NCBI RefSeq assembly: GCF_965363235.1
Contig: NC_134846.1
Coordinates: forward strand, 54,921,121 to 54,985,120
DNA from: Mytilus galloprovincialis
Taxonomy: Eukaryota > Mollusca > Bivalvia > Mytilida > Mytilidae
DNA length: 64,000 bases
Direction of reading: 5' to 3'
Within the stretch, counting starts at the first letter, position 1. Each line of letters starts with the position of its first letter. The notes below the pieces were generated by a model. It was not told the origin of the DNA. It searched no databases and saw nothing but the letters and a program-made list of their open reading frames with translations. Positions 62,013 through 64,000 of this stretch are shown here, piece after piece. Position numbers and translations under genes: made by a program.

Positions 62013-62703
62013 TCAATTATTTAGTCCATCATTGCTTGATTGTTGTAAATGATCGTATGCAATGTCTAGTGTTTTATTCCTCATGCATGTCATACTGTCA
62101 TAGGCGTCACCAAGAGACCGATCGTAGATATTGACGTCATCTTTGGTAACGTGACGTCGATTATTAGTTTCGTCATACACACCTTCTTTTAATATAGCAT
62201 AATGGTCATAATTGTGTGATATCGAAACTGCATTCTTTTCTTTTAAAGTTATTACTGAAGACTCTGCTATTTCCGAATAGTTATTTGCATTGTTTGAACG
62301 TCTTGTTTCATTTGGATCAAGAACAAAATAATTATTTTGGTTGAGTGAATTTCGTTGAAATCTACTGGAAGACGATGCAGCATGATTATCTATGTCTGAA
62401 TAACTATGGTCTATGGTTGCTTCCGATTCACTTGGTTCAATAAGAAAATAATTGTTCTCCCCATTTCTTTCCATTCCATGCAATAGGTCCACAGATATAT
62501 TTTCGCTTTGAAAAATATTGATTGGATATGACGTATTTTCCGTTTCTGCAGGTGTAGCAAGAAGAGAATCTGGACTGTTTGTAGCATTTGCATCAACATA
62601 CAAATGAGACGTTTCATTTAAACCATCGTTTCTTTGTAAATTCTGGTAATGTATTGGTGCTGATATGTTCGATCCAAAATTATGTTTCGACTTTTTATTT
62701 TTC
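62013..62703 (-). CDS. last exon of a paralogous receptor: tyrosine-rich cytoplasmic tail (gene partial)
   Basis: The exon opens after 'cgatttttttag' with KNKKSKHNFG, the same basic start as the receptor tail at 38277, and runs open to a stop at 62013 (about 229 residues). Motifs include NNYFLIEP, HSYSDIDN, NNYFVLDPNETR, NNYSEI, DHYAILKEGVYDETNNRRH, VNIYDRSL, DAYDSM and DIAYDHL. The last fits the ITIM consensus (I-x-Y-x-x-L). The tail is about 75 residues longer than its paralogue's and repeats the YF-[VL]-[LI]-[DE]P block twice. The TM and ectodomain exons should lie at higher coordinates. I found none before the window end, so the ectodomain type is unknown. Confidence 0.82.
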
Positions 62704-64000
62704 CTAAAAAAATCGAAATTAATATTAATTTACGAATATGAAGTTATAAGATTACTTAGCTAAAACTATCATATGAATTGACTAATGGTTAAGATGGTAC
62801 TTACAACTACAGGGAGATAACTCTGTAAAGTCATCTAAACGGTTAAATTACGTTGTGTTGTAAAGGGAACATAAAGCTTCTCAGTGATGAAAATTGGTGT
62901 TTGTCAAACTGCTATATAACCAGTGTAATTTTTCTGATAAAATGGTTGGTTCAAATTTTTTGAAATTTTAATATTTTTGTTAAAGGGTCAAAGTAAATTA
63001 AACGAGCAAAATTAATTTTAGCGAAAGTGTTGGGTACCACCTTAAGAAAATAAGTGAAATACCAATCTCTAAGGTAAATTGAAAATAGGGGGAAGTCCAT
63101 AAAACATGATAAAACCAAACGGTAGACTACACCATACAATGGAACAAATGGAAACAAATTGTCACATTACTAACTTGGAACAAGATACGTCTACTCAATC
63201 ATTGCATTAACGCCATATGGAACATAGCGATTTGCGTACATAGAAAATTGTTTGCTGAGAATTCATATGTCAATATTTCATGAAAGTATTTTTAAAAAAA
63301 TCACTTTGTAACGGGCAAAAAATAACATGTGATTTGGAATAAAACAAATCACATCAAATATATCAGGATTATAATTTATTTCGTCAGACGAAATTTTTTT
63401 TATTTTCTTGTCTTATACATAGTCTTTCCTGAAAGATTATGTCTTTCTAGTACCAAGCAGTGTCAAACTAGATGTAGCCTGTTGCTTGCAGTCTGCCTTA
63501 TAATATATAAGACGGGTTTTGAATAAGGAAATTCAAATATTTTGCAACAGACGAACTTGTGAAAAAAAGCATAGATGAATGCAGTGTACAATACGGAATA
63601 CTTATTTTACGAGTTGTAATAACTGTTTGAATGTGTGTGTGTGTGTTGTTTTTTTTTTATCGCAATTCGGTTTAACTGTGTGAGTACAATATGCGATCGG
63701 ATCAAGTTATGGAGCTGATTCGAGATCACTTGCTAATTTCAACTAATATTGGCTTTTGTATTCTTGTCTTCCGATTTTGCAAACGTGCTTTGTCTATATT
63801 CCTTTTTAGTATATTATTTTTCCAAATATTTGCTTGTTTTTATAGTGATGAAGATTATAACAAAAAATTGACTGCTGTAACCCCATTTTTGACCTTTTAA
63901 CTTATTATGTCTGTTTGTTTTTGTCCGCACACCATTGTAAATATAATGGAATTTATGCGACTGCAAACTCGTGTAAGGGCTATGAAACCTGGACCAATCC
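62704..64000. other. probable intron of the paralogous receptor
   Basis: No hydrophobic TM-like exon with splice sites was found on the minus strand. A (GT)n run near 63634-63646 is followed by poly-T. The last 80 bp ('tgtaaatataatggaattta', 'tgcgactg') are a family B fragment cut by the window edge. Confidence 0.5.

Noticed and set aside
63691..63900. Hydrophobic plus-strand frame considered as a TM exon of the paralogous receptor
   Set aside because: Wrong strand for that gene and no splice sites or phase match.

Overview
The window looks like nuclear DNA of a marine bivalve, most likely a mussel close to Mytilus. It is AT-rich, has spliced genes with canonical GT-AG introns, few genes, and very many short dispersed repeats that I recognise from mussel genomic sequence. 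The species call is inference from repeat style and gene families; I could not run a search.

Layout. At 0.2-1.8 kb there is a complete intronless cytochrome P450 on the minus strand. At 7.6-17.4 kb there are two intact single-exon class A (rhodopsin-like) GPCRs, one on each strand and facing each other, with a decayed third copy just behind the first. Between them lie two copies of a 450-bp MITE-like element and other repeats. From 19.0 to 26.2 kb come a pair of tRNA-headed SINEs and then a roughly 3.2-kb sequence repeated twice in tandem, with the start of a third copy. From 29.0 to 36.1 kb I reconstruct, by splice-phase consistency, a six-exon plus-strand gene for a small secreted or anchored three-finger (Ly6/uPAR, LU) protein. 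One of its introns holds a perfect palindrome duplicated in tandem.

The main find is on the minus strand at 37.8-54.1 kb: an eight-exon gene whose exons join in phase to give a predicted 533-residue type I membrane protein. Its order is signal peptide, two eight-cysteine SUEL-type (rhamnose-binding-lectin-like) domains, a Thr-rich linker, one diverged SRCR domain, a transmembrane helix, and a tyrosine-rich cytoplasmic tail. A second tail exon with the same tyrosine motifs lies at 62.0-62.7 kb on the same strand. It is the 3' end of a tandem paralogue that runs off the window. The architecture suggests surface recognition plus tyrosine-phosphorylation signalling, plausibly immune; that role is inference.

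Most of the remaining DNA is repeats: foldback elements, a minisatellite with two unit lengths, a dead Tc1-like transposase, a TIR element with a 5-bp target duplication, and several dispersed families, called A to F here. Exon joins were made by eye from splice signals and reading phase and have not been checked against transcripts.
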